Origin: Bacillota bacterium
GTDB taxonomy: Bacteria > Bacillota > Desulfotomaculia > Desulfotomaculales > Desulfohalotomaculaceae
Reading direction: 5' to 3'
DNA length: 64,000 bases
Assembly: GCA_009711615.1 (NCBI GenBank)
Contig: VENI01000007.1
Coordinates: forward strand, 62,001-126,000
The translations under genes and the position numbers were made by a program. The notes below the pieces were generated by a model. The model saw only the letters and a program-made list of their open reading frames with translations, ran no database searches and was not told the DNA's origin. Of this stretch, positions 16,722 to 25,751 are shown piece by piece; the first letter of the stretch is position 1; every line of letters begins with the position of its first letter.

Positions 16722-17654
16722 TTACCTCCCGTACATCACTTTTACAAAGGCCTGACCCAGTAAAATGGTTACAAACAGCATCGAAAGACCAATGGCTGCA
16801 GCATAGCCAATATCCATAAATCTAAATGCCACTTCAAACAGCCTTAAGCCAATAATTTTAGTACTGTCTGCCGGTCCGCCTGCTGTAGTAATAAAGATGG
16901 TGTCAATAAATCTCATTATGTCCATGGATCTAATTAACATGGCCACAACTATAATTCGAGCGGATAATGGTAAAATAACGTATCGTAATTTTTGCCAATA
17001 ACTGGCACCGTCAACTTCCGCCGCTTCCAGTGGTTCACTGGGTAATGACTGTAGTCCGGACAGTACAATTAAGGTAATCAGCGGAGTCCATTCCCAAACG
17101 TCAATTAATATCACCGCCGGCAGTGCTGTGGCGACGTTACCAAATATATCTGTATTTATGCCCACCAATTGTAACACCCAGGCATATAATCCGTAACTGC
17201 TGTTAAGCATAAACCAGCCTAACAACCCGGCCACCACTGGAGCAACAAAAATGGGTAGCATCCATAGGGTAACAAAGATATTTCTACCCCATGGGGTGGC
17301 ATATAATAGTAGAGCTACACCTACACCGATAATTACTTCTAAACCAAGGCCGACCACTGCATATATTAATGTAACCTTCCAAGATTGGGCTATCGCCGGG
17401 TCTTTAAATAACCTGACCCAGTTGCGCAATCCAGCAAAGGTGGGATCGTCCATGGCCAGCGCAAAGTCCATTAAACTGGCATAGATGAGATATAAAAACG
17501 GGAATATGGTAATAGATGCAAGCACCGTTATAGCTGGAGCTAACATTAGATTTTCAGTGGTTAAAAGACGTTTAAAACGCCCCCCGGCCTTCGGGGAACC
17601 ACTTGGTTGCGGTTGTTGTTGAGCTGGTGCTTCTAGAGATTTTCCTGTTGACAA
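16722..17654 (-). CDS. Sugar/polyol ABC transporter permease, MalF type
   Basis: A 310-residue permease with a proline/glutamine-rich cytoplasmic N-terminus (about 25 residues) and six helices. The EAA loop is EAAEVDGASYWQKLRYVILPLSARI near residues 213-237. It starts at TTG with GGGAGATGCAAATCT before it. It belongs to the CUT1 binding-protein-dependent importer together with the following MalG-type subunit. A 24-base perfect palindrome lies between it and the upstream binding-protein gene. Confidence 0.9.
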   Translation of the reverse strand: MSTGKSLEAPAQQQPQPSGSPKAGGRFKRLLTTENLMLAPAITVLASITIFPFLYLIYASLMDFALAMDDPTFAGLRNWVRLFKDPAIAQSWKVTLIYAVVGLGLEVIIGVGVALLLYATPWGRNIFVTLWMLPIFVAPVVAGLLGWFMLNSSYGLYAWVLQLVGINTDIFGNVATALPAVILIDVWEWTPLITLIVLSGLQSLPSEPLEAAEVDGASYWQKLRYVILPLSARIIVVAMLIRSMDIMRFIDTIFITTAGGPADSTKIIGLRLFEVAFRFMDIGYAAAIGLSMLFVTILLGQAFVKVMYGR

Positions 17655-17685
17655 AGATTTGCATCTCCCTTCTGCCGGGGTATTT

Positions 17686-17709
17686 GTGGGGCCCTATATA
17701 GGGCCCCAC
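17686..17709 (-). terminator. Perfect 24-base palindrome after the binding-protein gene
   Basis: The bases from 17686 to 17709 form a perfect palindrome whose arms are GTGGGGCCCTAT. It lies ten bases downstream of the binding-protein stop and before the permeases, with no T-run. Such hairpins commonly protect the 3' end of the binding-protein message or reduce readthrough, giving more binding protein than permease. Confidence 0.7.
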
Positions 17710-17718
17710 TCTAATTTA

Positions 17719-19245
17719 TTAGTTTCCGGTTAATGTGTTTAGTTGTTCGTTAATGGCTTCAGCAGTTGCTTCGGGGTCTTGCTGGTCAGCCAGCATCTTT
17801 GATAGCTCAGTAAAGATAATGGTATCTGCCTCTGGCCACATAGGAATCTTAGGACGACCGTAAGAGTTCTCAATCTTCCAGGCTTCCAGGGTTGCACTCA
17901 TGGAAGTTAGGTTAGGCATAGCCTTAGCTTCTTCAGAAGAAGGATCTTCCATAGCAGTTTTAACTTTTGGTAATTCATAAACTGATGTACGGGATGGAGT
18001 AGCACCACCAACTGGGGATTCCAGAATCATTAACTGAGCCTGTGGTGAGGTGGCCCATACCATGAATAACCAGGCTGCTTTCTTTTCTTCGTCTGGAGCA
18101 TTTTCATTAATCGCTAGACCAGTACCACCAAAGATGTTGGCAGAACCAGCTGGACCCTTAGGCAAAACAGTCCAAGCTACATTACCAGCCACTTTGGATT
18201 GTTCAGGGTTTTCAAACATTGAAGCAAACTCGTGCCATTCCGGAGCCATGGCCACTTCGCCTGCTGCAAAAGCTTCCGCTAAACCATTCCAGTCCCAGGA
18301 CTTGGAAGCAGGATGGGCAACACCCAATAACTTGTCATAAAACTTAATAGCTTTAATTGCTTCTGGAGAAGTCATATCCGCTGGGCCAGGATTAGCAGCA
18401 CCAATGCCACCTAAATCACGGTTTTTGAAGTAATCACCACCGTTGGCAGCTAAGATGTTTGAGAAGTCACACATCAAAGAGTCATACTGTTTAGCCTGAT
18501 GACCGGTACCATATTTTACGTCCAGTTCGTCAGCATGATCAGTGATGTATGAAGCCACTTCGTAATACTGATCCCAGGTCATTTCTGGGTTTGGAGTTGG
18601 GTCATAACCATATTCAGCTTTAAAGTCTTCTTTAATAGCTTCCATAATGTCGGTACGGTATGCCAGCACCATGGTTGGAGCATCATATGGCAGGGCATAC
18701 AAATTATCCTTAGAACCCATATATCCGTCAATCTCTAACTGACTTTGAATAAAATCATCCAGGCCACCGGGAATCTTAGGTAGGCTTGGGTCTCCGTTTA
18801 GTTCATTGAGGTTGGCCAGTTTGGATGAATACTTAGCCAGTATTTGATAAGGGTCAGCATAAACAAGGTGATATTTGGAACTATTAGCACCAAAATCTAA
18901 ACCAACTTTTTGTACCAAAGTACCAAGATCCATTTGCTGAATGTTCACTTTAATGCCAGTAGCTTCTTCAAACTCTCCAATGTTTGCAGCTAATGCGGAA
19001 CTAGGTGGTGTGTTCTCAGAAATTAAGTTTAACTCCACACCTTCAAATTGCTTCCAGTCAAAACCTTCTGGAGCTTGAATAACTGGCAGGCCTTCCACTT
19101 CTTCAAATGGGCCAGCAACCAATTCGCCAGTGGCAACGTTCTGCTGTTCATTTTCCTGTGCTGGTTCTTCTCCGCCACCACAGCCAACCAATGCCAGGCT
19201 GAGAATAGCAAGACAACTTAACAGTAATAAAAACTTCTTTTTCAC
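17719..19245 (-). CDS. Extracellular sugar/polyol-binding lipoprotein
   Basis: A 508-residue solute-binding lipoprotein. The GTG start gives MKKKFLLLLSCLAILSLALVGC, a signal peptide with lipobox LVGC (Cys-22), so the mature protein is lipid-anchored outside the membrane. The rest resembles extracellular solute-binding family 1 proteins (ATGIKVNIQQMDLGTLVQKV, LVYADPYQ, YALPYDAPTMVLAYRTDIM, AFAAGEVAMAPEW). It is long for the family, as is seen in SmoE-like polyol binders. It delivers ligand to the two downstream permeases; polyol specificity is from context. Confidence 0.88.
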   Translation of the reverse strand: MKKKFLLLLSCLAILSLALVGCGGGEEPAQENEQQNVATGELVAGPFEEVEGLPVIQAPEGFDWKQFEGVELNLISENTPPSSALAANIGEFEEATGIKVNIQQMDLGTLVQKVGLDFGANSSKYHLVYADPYQILAKYSSKLANLNELNGDPSLPKIPGGLDDFIQSQLEIDGYMGSKDNLYALPYDAPTMVLAYRTDIMEAIKEDFKAEYGYDPTPNPEMTWDQYYEVASYITDHADELDVKYGTGHQAKQYDSLMCDFSNILAANGGDYFKNRDLGGIGAANPGPADMTSPEAIKAIKFYDKLLGVAHPASKSWDWNGLAEAFAAGEVAMAPEWHEFASMFENPEQSKVAGNVAWTVLPKGPAGSANIFGGTGLAINENAPDEEKKAAWLFMVWATSPQAQLMILESPVGGATPSRTSVYELPKVKTAMEDPSSEEAKAMPNLTSMSATLEAWKIENSYGRPKIPMWPEADTIIFTELSKMLADQQDPEATAEAINEQLNTLTGN

Positions 19246-19344
19246 TCTTTCTTCCCCCTTATAAGTTTTAAGTAAAAAGAATAACGGTTAAAACTAAACT
19301 ACCCTACCCTTTTCCTCCCACCTCCAGTACACTTTAATATTTAA

Positions 19345-19359
19345 CCGGGGGGTGCCCGG
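19345..19359 (-). terminator. Weak hairpin after the ATPase gene
   Basis: CCGGG (19345-19349) pairs with CCCGG (19355-19359) around five bases; on the minus strand TTAAATATT follows. It may be an attenuator between the ATPase gene and the binding-protein gene. Confidence 0.35.
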
Positions 19360-19363
19360 AAAT

Positions 19364-20452
19364 TTATTTTAATAGGGAATTGCCTGTTTCTTTGTCAAAA
19401 ATGTAATATCGGTTGGGATTTAAAGCAATATTAATGTTGTTCCCTACACTGTGCTTCGGTGCACCCATAAAACGACAGACTACACTCTGCTCCCCAAAGG
19501 ATACATAAAGAAGTGTTTCAGCCCCCAAGTTTTCCACCACATCAACCCTAACCTGCTGGCAGTTTTCTTTGGGAGTATCCGTTGTATCATAACTGATATC
19601 TTCTGGTCTAATGCCAAATACCACTTCTTTATCATTATAATCAGCTAATTGGTTATCTATTAGGTATGAGAAACCATCTTCATTAACTAAGTAAGTTTGG
19701 CCATTATGCTGCTTAACTTTACAATCTATAAAGTTCATGGCCGGTGAGCCGATAAACCCAGCCACAAAAATATTGTTGGGACTGTTATACAATTCAGAAG
19801 GACTGGCCACTTGCTGCACCACACCATCCTTCATTACTACAATTCTATCTCCCATGGTCATGGCCTCTGTCTGGTCGTGGGTAACATAAATGCAGGTGGT
19901 TTTCAATTTTTGGTGTAATTTAGCCAGTTCAGCCCGCATCTGCACCCGCAATTTGGCATCCAAGTTAGATAACGGTTCATCCATTAGAAATACCTTTGGT
20001 TCACGAACAATGGCTCGACCAATGGCCACCCTCTGCCGCTGACCACCGGACAATTCTTTCGGCTTACGTTCCAGTAGGTGTTCAATGCCTAATATGGTTG
20101 CTGCTTCATTAACCTGCCTTTCAATCTCACTGGCGCTGTGTTTACGCAGTTTTAACCCAAAGGCCATGTTGTCATAAACATTCATGTGTGGATACAAAGC
20201 ATAGTTCTGAAATACCATAGCTATGTCACGGTCTTTGGGCTCCATGTCATTAACCTTGGTATCGCCGATGAGAATATCCCCGCTAGTTATTTCTTCCAAC
20301 CCAGCCAACATTCTCAAAGAAGTGGACTTTCCACAACCGGAAGGTCCGACCAAAACAATGAACTCTTGATCTTCAATTTCCAGATTTAGATTTTTAACTA
20401 CTTCTTGATCGCCAAAATTTTTGCAGACATTTTTAAAACTTACTGTTGCCAC
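19364..20452 (-). CDS. ABC transporter ATPase, UgpC/MsmX type
   Basis: A 362-residue ATPase of carbohydrate importers. Walker A GPSGCGKST (about residues 36-44), Q-loop AMVFQNYALYPHM, signature LSGGQRQRVAIGRA, Walker B FLMDEPLSNLDAKLR and H-loop THDQTEAM are all intact; residues after 240 form the TOBE regulatory domain. It energises the CUT1 permeases downstream. It begins at GTG after AGGAGGGG and overlaps the end of the PfkB gene by 13 bases, so the two are coupled. Confidence 0.93.
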   Translation of the reverse strand: MATVSFKNVCKNFGDQEVVKNLNLEIEDQEFIVLVGPSGCGKSTSLRMLAGLEEITSGDILIGDTKVNDMEPKDRDIAMVFQNYALYPHMNVYDNMAFGLKLRKHSASEIERQVNEAATILGIEHLLERKPKELSGGQRQRVAIGRAIVREPKVFLMDEPLSNLDAKLRVQMRAELAKLHQKLKTTCIYVTHDQTEAMTMGDRIVVMKDGVVQQVASPSELYNSPNNIFVAGFIGSPAMNFIDCKVKQHNGQTYLVNEDGFSYLIDNQLADYNDKEVVFGIRPEDISYDTTDTPKENCQQVRVDVVENLGAETLLYVSFGEQSVVCRFMGAPKHSVGNNINIALNPNRYYIFDKETGNSLLK

Positions 20453-21399
20453 TTGTGCCCCTCCTGTCCAAGATGCTTATTAATAAATGTTATTGTATCC
20501 GCAAAGGATTTAACCCCGTTTGCCGCTCCCACAGAGGTTACGGACATTGCCCCAGTGGCGTTTGCCAACTGACCACACTGGTTATGCGGCAAACCTTGCA
20601 GCATACCAGCCAAGTATCCTGCCACAAAACAGTCCCCTGCCCCGGTGGCATCCACCGCATTTACATGAAATGGTTTTATATTGTATTCAGTATCCAATGT
20701 TTTTATATAACAACCTTCAGTACCAAGTTTTATCACGACAGTCTGTACACCGCCATCCAAAAACACTTGCGCCATCTCCCTTAAATCTTCTTTTTTAGTA
20801 AGCATTCTAGCTTCAGACAGACTGGGAATAAATACATCTACATAAGGTAGGGATTGTTCCACTGCTTTCATCCAAAGCCCGGAGTCATCCCAGGCTGTGT
20901 CCATGGTGGTTGTTATACCTCTGGATTTTGCCTGGCGCAATATTTCTGCACAGGGTTCACCATCAAAAGCAGGCATCAAAAGTGTTCCGGCTATATGTAG
21001 GATTTTTGTGTCATTTAAAGATCCCATATCTACATCTGCTGCAGAAAATACTCCATTAGCTCCGGTGCAATGAATAAAGCTACGCTCCCCGGTATTATCC
21101 ACCAGCACCATGCTGGAAGACGTGTCTGCAGAGGTATTTTTTCTGATATGTTCAGTGTTAACATTATTCTCTTGTAGTTTATTAATCAGCACTTCGCCCA
21201 GACTATCCTGTCCAACCATACCGCACACAGAAGAGGTGAAACCCAGTTTGGACAAAGCTGATGCTGTATTGGCAGCACATCCTCCCATGTGCAGTTGAAT
21301 GCTGTTAACTAACGTCAATCCCCCCTTCGGGGGCGTCGAGATTACTGGTTTGGCCACCATATCTGCCACTATAATTCCCAGGCACAATACATCTGGCAT
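20440..21399 (-). CDS. PfkB-family carbohydrate kinase (substrate unknown)
   Basis: A 319-residue ribokinase-like kinase with MPDVLCLGIIVADMVAKPV, the glycine-rich LHMGGCAANTASALSKLG, and the catalytic DATGAGDCFVAGYLAGM near residue 250. I set the start at the ATG 21399 because AAGGTGG precedes it by eight bases; the GTG at 21411 has none. Its sequence differs from the fructokinase at the other end of the operon, so it probably acts on another ketose or ketose phosphate, for instance to make a bisphosphate for the class II aldolase two genes upstream. That assignment is inference. Confidence 0.8.
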   Translation of the reverse strand: MPDVLCLGIIVADMVAKPVISTPPKGGLTLVNSIQLHMGGCAANTASALSKLGFTSSVCGMVGQDSLGEVLINKLQENNVNTEHIRKNTSADTSSSMVLVDNTGERSFIHCTGANGVFSAADVDMGSLNDTKILHIAGTLLMPAFDGEPCAEILRQAKSRGITTTMDTAWDDSGLWMKAVEQSLPYVDVFIPSLSEARMLTKKEDLREMAQVFLDGGVQTVVIKLGTEGCYIKTLDTEYNIKPFHVNAVDATGAGDCFVAGYLAGMLQGLPHNQCGQLANATGAMSVTSVGAANGVKSFADTITFINKHLGQEGHKWQQ

Positions 21400-21414
21400 A
21401 CTTAATACCACCTT

Positions 21415-22179
21415 TTATATAGCTATAATCACTTCAATCCCTAATTCTCTTAATTGATTAACCATTCCCCTAGGGGCATATTTGTCGGTAATTATCATGT
21501 CAATTTGGTTTAACAAACTAAAAGAGTTAAAGGATGCTTTATTAAATTTACTGCTATCAGCCAATACTATTGATTTACTTGCAATCTTTATCATTGCTTT
21601 CTTTGCTTCGGATTCATAGATGTTAGCATTGGTTAATCCTTGATCAACGCTTATTCCATTGGTACCAATAAAAGCCTTATTAACATTAAAGCGGTGAATG
21701 ATTTCTTCAGCCAGGGAACCAACTAAGGAAAGAGTATTCCCCCGTAGGTTACCTCCTGTTAATATCACTGTAATGCCCACTTTGTTATTCAATTCCTGGG
21801 CTACTGTCAGTGAGTTAGTAAGTACAACCAAGTCCTTTTTATTCTCCAAATACCTGGCCATAGCTGTGGTGGTGGTACCGGCATCCATCATTATGGTATC
21901 ACCGTTTTTGACCATCGAAGCTGCTGTACGTGCAATCGTATCTTTCTCTGATACATTCTCTTGATTTCTTATATTAAAAGTAACATCAATACTACCCTGC
22001 GGGTTAAGGGAAGCCCCTCCGTGATTACGCACCAGATAACCCTGTTTTTCCAATTTCTCAAAATCCCTGCGAATAGTCATTTCAGAAACACCAAACAACT
22101 CGCTTAGTTCTGAGATACGCACACTACCTCTTTGTTTTAATATCTGCATTGTTTTTGTTTGGCGCTCAAAAGATAACAT
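21415..22179 (-). CDS. DeoR-family transcriptional regulator
   Basis: A 254-residue repressor. The N-terminal winged helix reads ERQTKTMQILKQRGSVRISELSELFGVSEMTIRRDFEKLEKQGYLVRNHGGA, the DeoR signature, and the C-terminal part is the sugar-phosphate sensor fold (NGDTIMMDAGTTTTAMARYL, VVLTNSLTVAQEL, FIGTNGIS). I prefer the ATG at 22179, preceded by AAGGGAAG, over a GTG at 22188 that overlaps that site. It sits second in the operon and probably represses it until a phosphorylated intermediate accumulates. Confidence 0.9.
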   Translation of the reverse strand: MLSFERQTKTMQILKQRGSVRISELSELFGVSEMTIRRDFEKLEKQGYLVRNHGGASLNPQGSIDVTFNIRNQENVSEKDTIARTAASMVKNGDTIMMDAGTTTTAMARYLENKKDLVVLTNSLTVAQELNNKVGITVILTGGNLRGNTLSLVGSLAEEIIHRFNVNKAFIGTNGISVDQGLTNANIYESEAKKAMIKIASKSIVLADSSKFNKASFNSFSLLNQIDMIITDKYAPRGMVNQLRELGIEVIIAI

Positions 22180-22224
22180 ATATAGCACTTCCCTTAGATA
22201 TATATTTACCCTAATATAAAATAA

Positions 22225-23064
22225 TTAGTTAATTTTGAATATTTTAATTTTTTGCTCCACAATATATTTCATATTCTGATATGCTTTTTCCTTTATTTCT
22301 GGATACCCAATATTTTCATTTTTTGTAAGCTCTTTACTGATTCCAGCCATGGCTTGCTGTGACAACTCAGTATATACATTTATCTTAGCAATACCGCTTT
22401 TAATAGACTTCCGTAAATCTTCATCGGGAATACCTGACCCACCATGTAGTACCAGTGGAATATCTGTCAGTTGTTTAATTTTTTGTAATCGTTCTAAATC
22501 CAATTTAGGTTTACGCTTGTATACTCCGTGAGCAGACCCCACTGCTACCGCTAAGGCATCTACCCCAGTCTTTTCTATAAATAGATCTGCTTCGCTAGGA
22601 CTGGTTAGCAAATCAGCATTATCTATTTCCAACATGTCTGCGCCTTCGCCCACATGACCCAATTCAGCTTCCACTGATATGTCTGCAGCATGGGCAAACT
22701 TAACAATTTCAGCTGTATTTGCTATATTTTCTTCCAGCGGTAATTGGGAACCGTCATACATCACAGATGTGAAACCGCTTTGCACAGCCTTCATAATGGC
22801 ATTTAAACTTTGACCGTGATCAAGGTGCAGCGCCACCGGTACTGGTGCTTTACTAGCCAACGAAGTAATAACGGCAGACAGTTCTTCAATATCTATGTAA
22901 CGAAAGTGAACTTCAGCCACGGAAACAATCACCGGCATGTTCATTTCCACTGCTCCATCTAGAATAGCCTTCATAGAGTTAATATCCACCATGTTGAAAG
23001 CCCCTACTGCATAATTATGTTTTGAGGCATCCTTAAGCATTTCATTCATATTAACCAATGACAT
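22225..23064 (-). CDS. Class II ketose-bisphosphate aldolase
   Basis: A 279-residue zinc aldolase of the FbaA/GatY/KbaY family. Zinc-site histidines are in VALHLDHGQSL, AVAVGSAHGVYK and IPLVLHGGSGIPDE; the catalytic aspartate is the one in LDHG, and KINVYTELSQQA provides the phosphate contacts. It cleaves fructose- or tagatose-1,6-bisphosphate, or a related ketose phosphate, into dihydroxyacetone phosphate and an aldehyde. It is the first gene of the polyol operon, before the DeoR regulator. Family is sure; the choice between fructose, tagatose and another ketose is not. Confidence 0.85.
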   Translation of the reverse strand: MSLVNMNEMLKDASKHNYAVGAFNMVDINSMKAILDGAVEMNMPVIVSVAEVHFRYIDIEELSAVITSLASKAPVPVALHLDHGQSLNAIMKAVQSGFTSVMYDGSQLPLEENIANTAEIVKFAHAADISVEAELGHVGEGADMLEIDNADLLTSPSEADLFIEKTGVDALAVAVGSAHGVYKRKPKLDLERLQKIKQLTDIPLVLHGGSGIPDEDLRKSIKSGIAKINVYTELSQQAMAGISKELTKNENIGYPEIKEKAYQNMKYIVEQKIKIFKIN

Positions 23065-23104
23065 TTATTTCACTTCTCCCCAGAATTATGACATCATCAG
23101 TATG

Positions 23105-23133
23105 ATTATACCAAACTTTTAACAATATATTAA
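23105..23133 (-). promoter_or_regulatory. Candidate promoter of the polyol operon
   Basis: On the minus strand a consensus TATAAT (23105-23110) lies about 40 bases before the aldolase start; the hexamer 17 bases upstream, TTAATA, is a poor -35 box, which suggests need of an activator or an extended -10. The A/T-rich stretch upstream could hold the DeoR operator, but I see no certain repeat. Confidence 0.4.
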
Positions 23134-23188
23134 CATCTTTTTGTTATATTTTATTACTTTTATTGTGCGAATATGTTTGTTTTTTGTG

Positions 23189-23217
23189 AAAAAAGAAAGT
23201 GCGCCTTGGCGCACTTT
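23189..23217 (-). terminator. Terminator of the kor operon
   Basis: A perfect 10-bp stem (AAAGTGCGCC 23196-23205 with 23208-23217) with a two-base spacer, followed on the minus strand by CTTTTTTC. It lies 13 bases after korC and isolates the kor genes from the polyol operon. Confidence 0.9.
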
Positions 23218-23230
23218 AATACATGCTCTA

Positions 23231-23800
23231 CTAGCTGACTTGTTGAGTTGTTTTTCGGGTTCGGGCTTCTTTAGCGGCTTTAAAACCTGTTTCTAGGGCT
23301 TTGGTATTTAACTCTTCAGTTCCTTTGGGAACCCTGGCCATTAGTGCATTTGACAGTGACTCACGGGATACTACCCCCGTTAAGCCTACCAGCGCACCTA
23401 ACGCCACTACGTTTGCTACCAGTTCTTTGCCTACTTCTTCGCGGGCCAGTTTGGTGATGGGAAGCGGGTATACCTTTCCGTTTACCGATGGAATTTGTGA
23501 AACCAGTGATGAGTCTATAATGGCCACACTATCACTCTTTAAGTCATCGGTAAACTTGGTGCAGGACTCCTGGTTTAATGCCAGCAACACATCGCAGTCC
23601 AGTACCTTGGGATAGTCAATATCCCCGGGGCCGATAACCACTTCAGCCTTACTGGCTCCACCGCGGGCTTCAGGGCCGTAGGATTGGGTCTGCACCACGT
23701 TTTGCCCGTCAAGTATCCCCGCTTCAGCCAGGATGATACCAGCCAATATCAACCCCTGACCTCCAGAACCACTTAATCTTACTTCCCAACTCTTTGTCAT
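23231..23800 (-). CDS. korC: 2-oxoacid:ferredoxin oxidoreductase, gamma subunit
   Basis: A 189-residue subunit with the family start VRLSGSGGQGLILAGIILAEAG and the QTQSYGPEARGG motif. It completes a four-gene oxidoreductase (delta, alpha, beta, gamma order) of the 2-oxoglutarate or branched 2-oxoacid type. I set the start at ATG 23800, after GAAAGGTGGGAAGTAGC; a GTG four codons earlier would overlap the site. It is separated from the beta stop by one base. The KorABCD arrangement favours 2-oxoglutarate, but indole- or isovalerate-type substrates cannot be excluded by sequence reading alone. Confidence 0.88.
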   Translation of the reverse strand: MTKSWEVRLSGSGGQGLILAGIILAEAGILDGQNVVQTQSYGPEARGGASKAEVVIGPGDIDYPKVLDCDVLLALNQESCTKFTDDLKSDSVAIIDSSLVSQIPSVNGKVYPLPITKLAREEVGKELVANVVALGALVGLTGVVSRESLSNALMARVPKGTEELNTKALETGFKAAKEARTRKTTQQVS

Positions 23801-23801
23801 G

Positions 23802-24620
23802 CTACTTCCCACCTTTCTCCCGCAGCTTTGTAGCTGCTTGGAGGTACTGATCTATATATTCAGGCGCCTCAGCCCGGTAGAGCTCTCCTATTAGAAACTT
23901 ACCTTCCGGCACAATTCCATCTTTTAAACTTTTTATGTTTACAGCATTTTCTTTTTGGGCTTTTAGCATATCTGCTGGTTTACCCAGTTTGTTATAACGT
24001 CCGTATGCAGTAGGGCAAGCGGTGACAACTTCCACCAGAGAAAAACCTTTGTTTTTGTGGGCTTCCATTATCAATTTTGTCAGCAGTTCCGTATGATAGG
24101 TTGTGGCTCTAGCCACGTAAGTGGCCCCTGCCCCTTTGGCCAGTTCCATCAGATCAAAAGATCTATCAATATTGCCGTAAAAAGCGGTGGTAGCCCGTTT
24201 TGCATTGGGTGTCATGGGAGAATACTGACCCCCGGTCATACCGTAGATATTGTTATTAAATACTAAAGCAGTAAGATTAATGTTGCGACGGGCGGCATGA
24301 ATTAGATGATTGCCACCAATGGCGGTACAGTCTCCATCACCCATTAATACAAAAGTATTTAATTCAGGTTTAGAAAACTTGATGCCAGTGGCAAATGCTA
24401 ATGCTCGACCATGGGTGGTGTGCAGGGTATCAAAGTCCAAATAACCAGCAGCTCGGGAGGCACAGCCAATTCCAGAAACAATGGTGGTTTTGTCCTGATC
24501 TAACCCTAGACCTGAGATTGCATTTATCAGGGAATGCAACACAATGCCGTTTCCACATCCGGGGCACCACATGTGCGGCAGTTTTTCAATACGAAAATAT
24601 TGTTCTACTTCCGGCAGCAT
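23802..24620 (-). CDS. korB: 2-oxoacid:ferredoxin oxidoreductase, beta subunit (TPP-binding)
   Basis: A 272-residue subunit that holds thiamine diphosphate: MWCPGCGNGIVLHSL at the N-terminus, GIGCASRAAGY, then the TPP/Mg motif GDGDCTAIGGNHLIHAARRNINLTALVFNNNIYGMTGGQYSP. With the alpha subunit it decarboxylates a 2-oxo acid to the acyl-CoA and passes electrons to ferredoxin. It begins immediately after the alpha stop codon. Confidence 0.92.
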   Translation of the reverse strand: MLPEVEQYFRIEKLPHMWCPGCGNGIVLHSLINAISGLGLDQDKTTIVSGIGCASRAAGYLDFDTLHTTHGRALAFATGIKFSKPELNTFVLMGDGDCTAIGGNHLIHAARRNINLTALVFNNNIYGMTGGQYSPMTPNAKRATTAFYGNIDRSFDLMELAKGAGATYVARATTYHTELLTKLIMEAHKNKGFSLVEVVTACPTAYGRYNKLGKPADMLKAQKENAVNIKSLKDGIVPEGKFLIGELYRAEAPEYIDQYLQAATKLREKGGK

Positions 24621-25751
24621 TTAGTACACCTCCCTGATTCTATCTAAAATAGTGTCTGGTTTAATTAGTTCACCGTTTACTTGATTAGCCCTATAAACAG
24701 CGTTCTTCCCTCCAACTACCCTTTCTACTTCCAGGGCCAATTGGCCAAAGTTCATCTCTACAGTAATAAATTTAACATTTCTCTGGCTGAGCAGCTTTAG
24801 TTGTTCTTCGGGGAAGGGCCAAATACTGATGGGACGGAACATTCCCACTTTCAAGCCCTCTTCCCTAGCCATGCGCATCGCCCTTGTTACTGACCGGGCG
24901 GTACCACCATAGGCTATTAAAACTACTTCAGCATCTTCTGTATCTACCTGTTCACTGTCAACTATTTCTGGGGTGTGTAATAATATCTTATCCTGCAGCC
25001 TGTTTAAATGTGATTGCACAATTTCAGGATTAGTGGTGGCAAATCCATCATCATCGTGAACCAATCCGGTAACATGGTAACGGTAACCTTCCCCAAAACT
25101 GGCCATGGAAGGCACTTTATCGTAACCGGAACGGAAGGGTACGTACTGGTGTGGGGCAGCATCAGGCTGCTTGCGGTTTATTATCTCCACTTGGTTAGCA
25201 GATGGTAGTTCCACCCTTTCCCGCATATGACCCACTACTTCGTCCAACAGCATTATTACCGGAACTCTATATTTTTCTGCCAGATTAAATGCCCGAATAG
25301 TTAATTGATAACATTCACTAACTGATGAAGGTGTTAAAACAATTATTGGATGATCCCCATGGGTACCCCAACGGGCCTGCATTACATCTCCCTGGGCAGG
25401 AGCTGTGGCCAACCCGGTGCTGGGCCCTACCCGCTGCACGTTTACAATTACACAGGGCACTTCAGCCATAGCTGCATACCCAATATTTTCTTGTTTTAAT
25501 GAAAATCCCGGTCCGCTGGTGGCAGTCATTGCTTTGGCACCGGTTAGAGAAGCACCAATTACCGCCGCCATGCTGGCTATTTCATCTTCCATTTGAATAA
25601 ATCGTCCACCATTTTCAAAAAGCTTGCGAGATAATATTTCCGTCACTTCAGTGGAAGGCGTAATCGGGTAGCCGGCATAAAAATTCAATCCGGCAGCTAG
25701 AGCCCCCTCAGCGCATGCCTCATTGCCTTGCATCAGCCTAGGTGTGGTCAT
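24621..25751 (-). CDS. korA: 2-oxoacid:ferredoxin oxidoreductase, alpha subunit
   Basis: A 376-residue pyrimidine-binding and CoA-domain subunit. It starts LMQGNEACAEGALAAGLNFYAGYPITPSTEV, followed by MEDEIASMAAVIGASLTGAKAMTATSGPGFSL, the usual KorA signature, and VQRVGPSTGLATAPAQGDVMQARWG. Its ATG overlaps the delta-subunit stop by one base (TAATG), a sign of translational coupling. Together with beta, gamma and the small ferredoxin it forms a 2-oxoacid-oxidising complex in the cytoplasm. Confidence 0.92.
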   Translation of the reverse strand: MTTPRLMQGNEACAEGALAAGLNFYAGYPITPSTEVTEILSRKLFENGGRFIQMEDEIASMAAVIGASLTGAKAMTATSGPGFSLKQENIGYAAMAEVPCVIVNVQRVGPSTGLATAPAQGDVMQARWGTHGDHPIIVLTPSSVSECYQLTIRAFNLAEKYRVPVIMLLDEVVGHMRERVELPSANQVEIINRKQPDAAPHQYVPFRSGYDKVPSMASFGEGYRYHVTGLVHDDDGFATTNPEIVQSHLNRLQDKILLHTPEIVDSEQVDTEDAEVVLIAYGGTARSVTRAMRMAREEGLKVGMFRPISIWPFPEEQLKLLSQRNVKFITVEMNFGQLALEVERVVGGKNAVYRANQVNGELIKPDTILDRIREVY

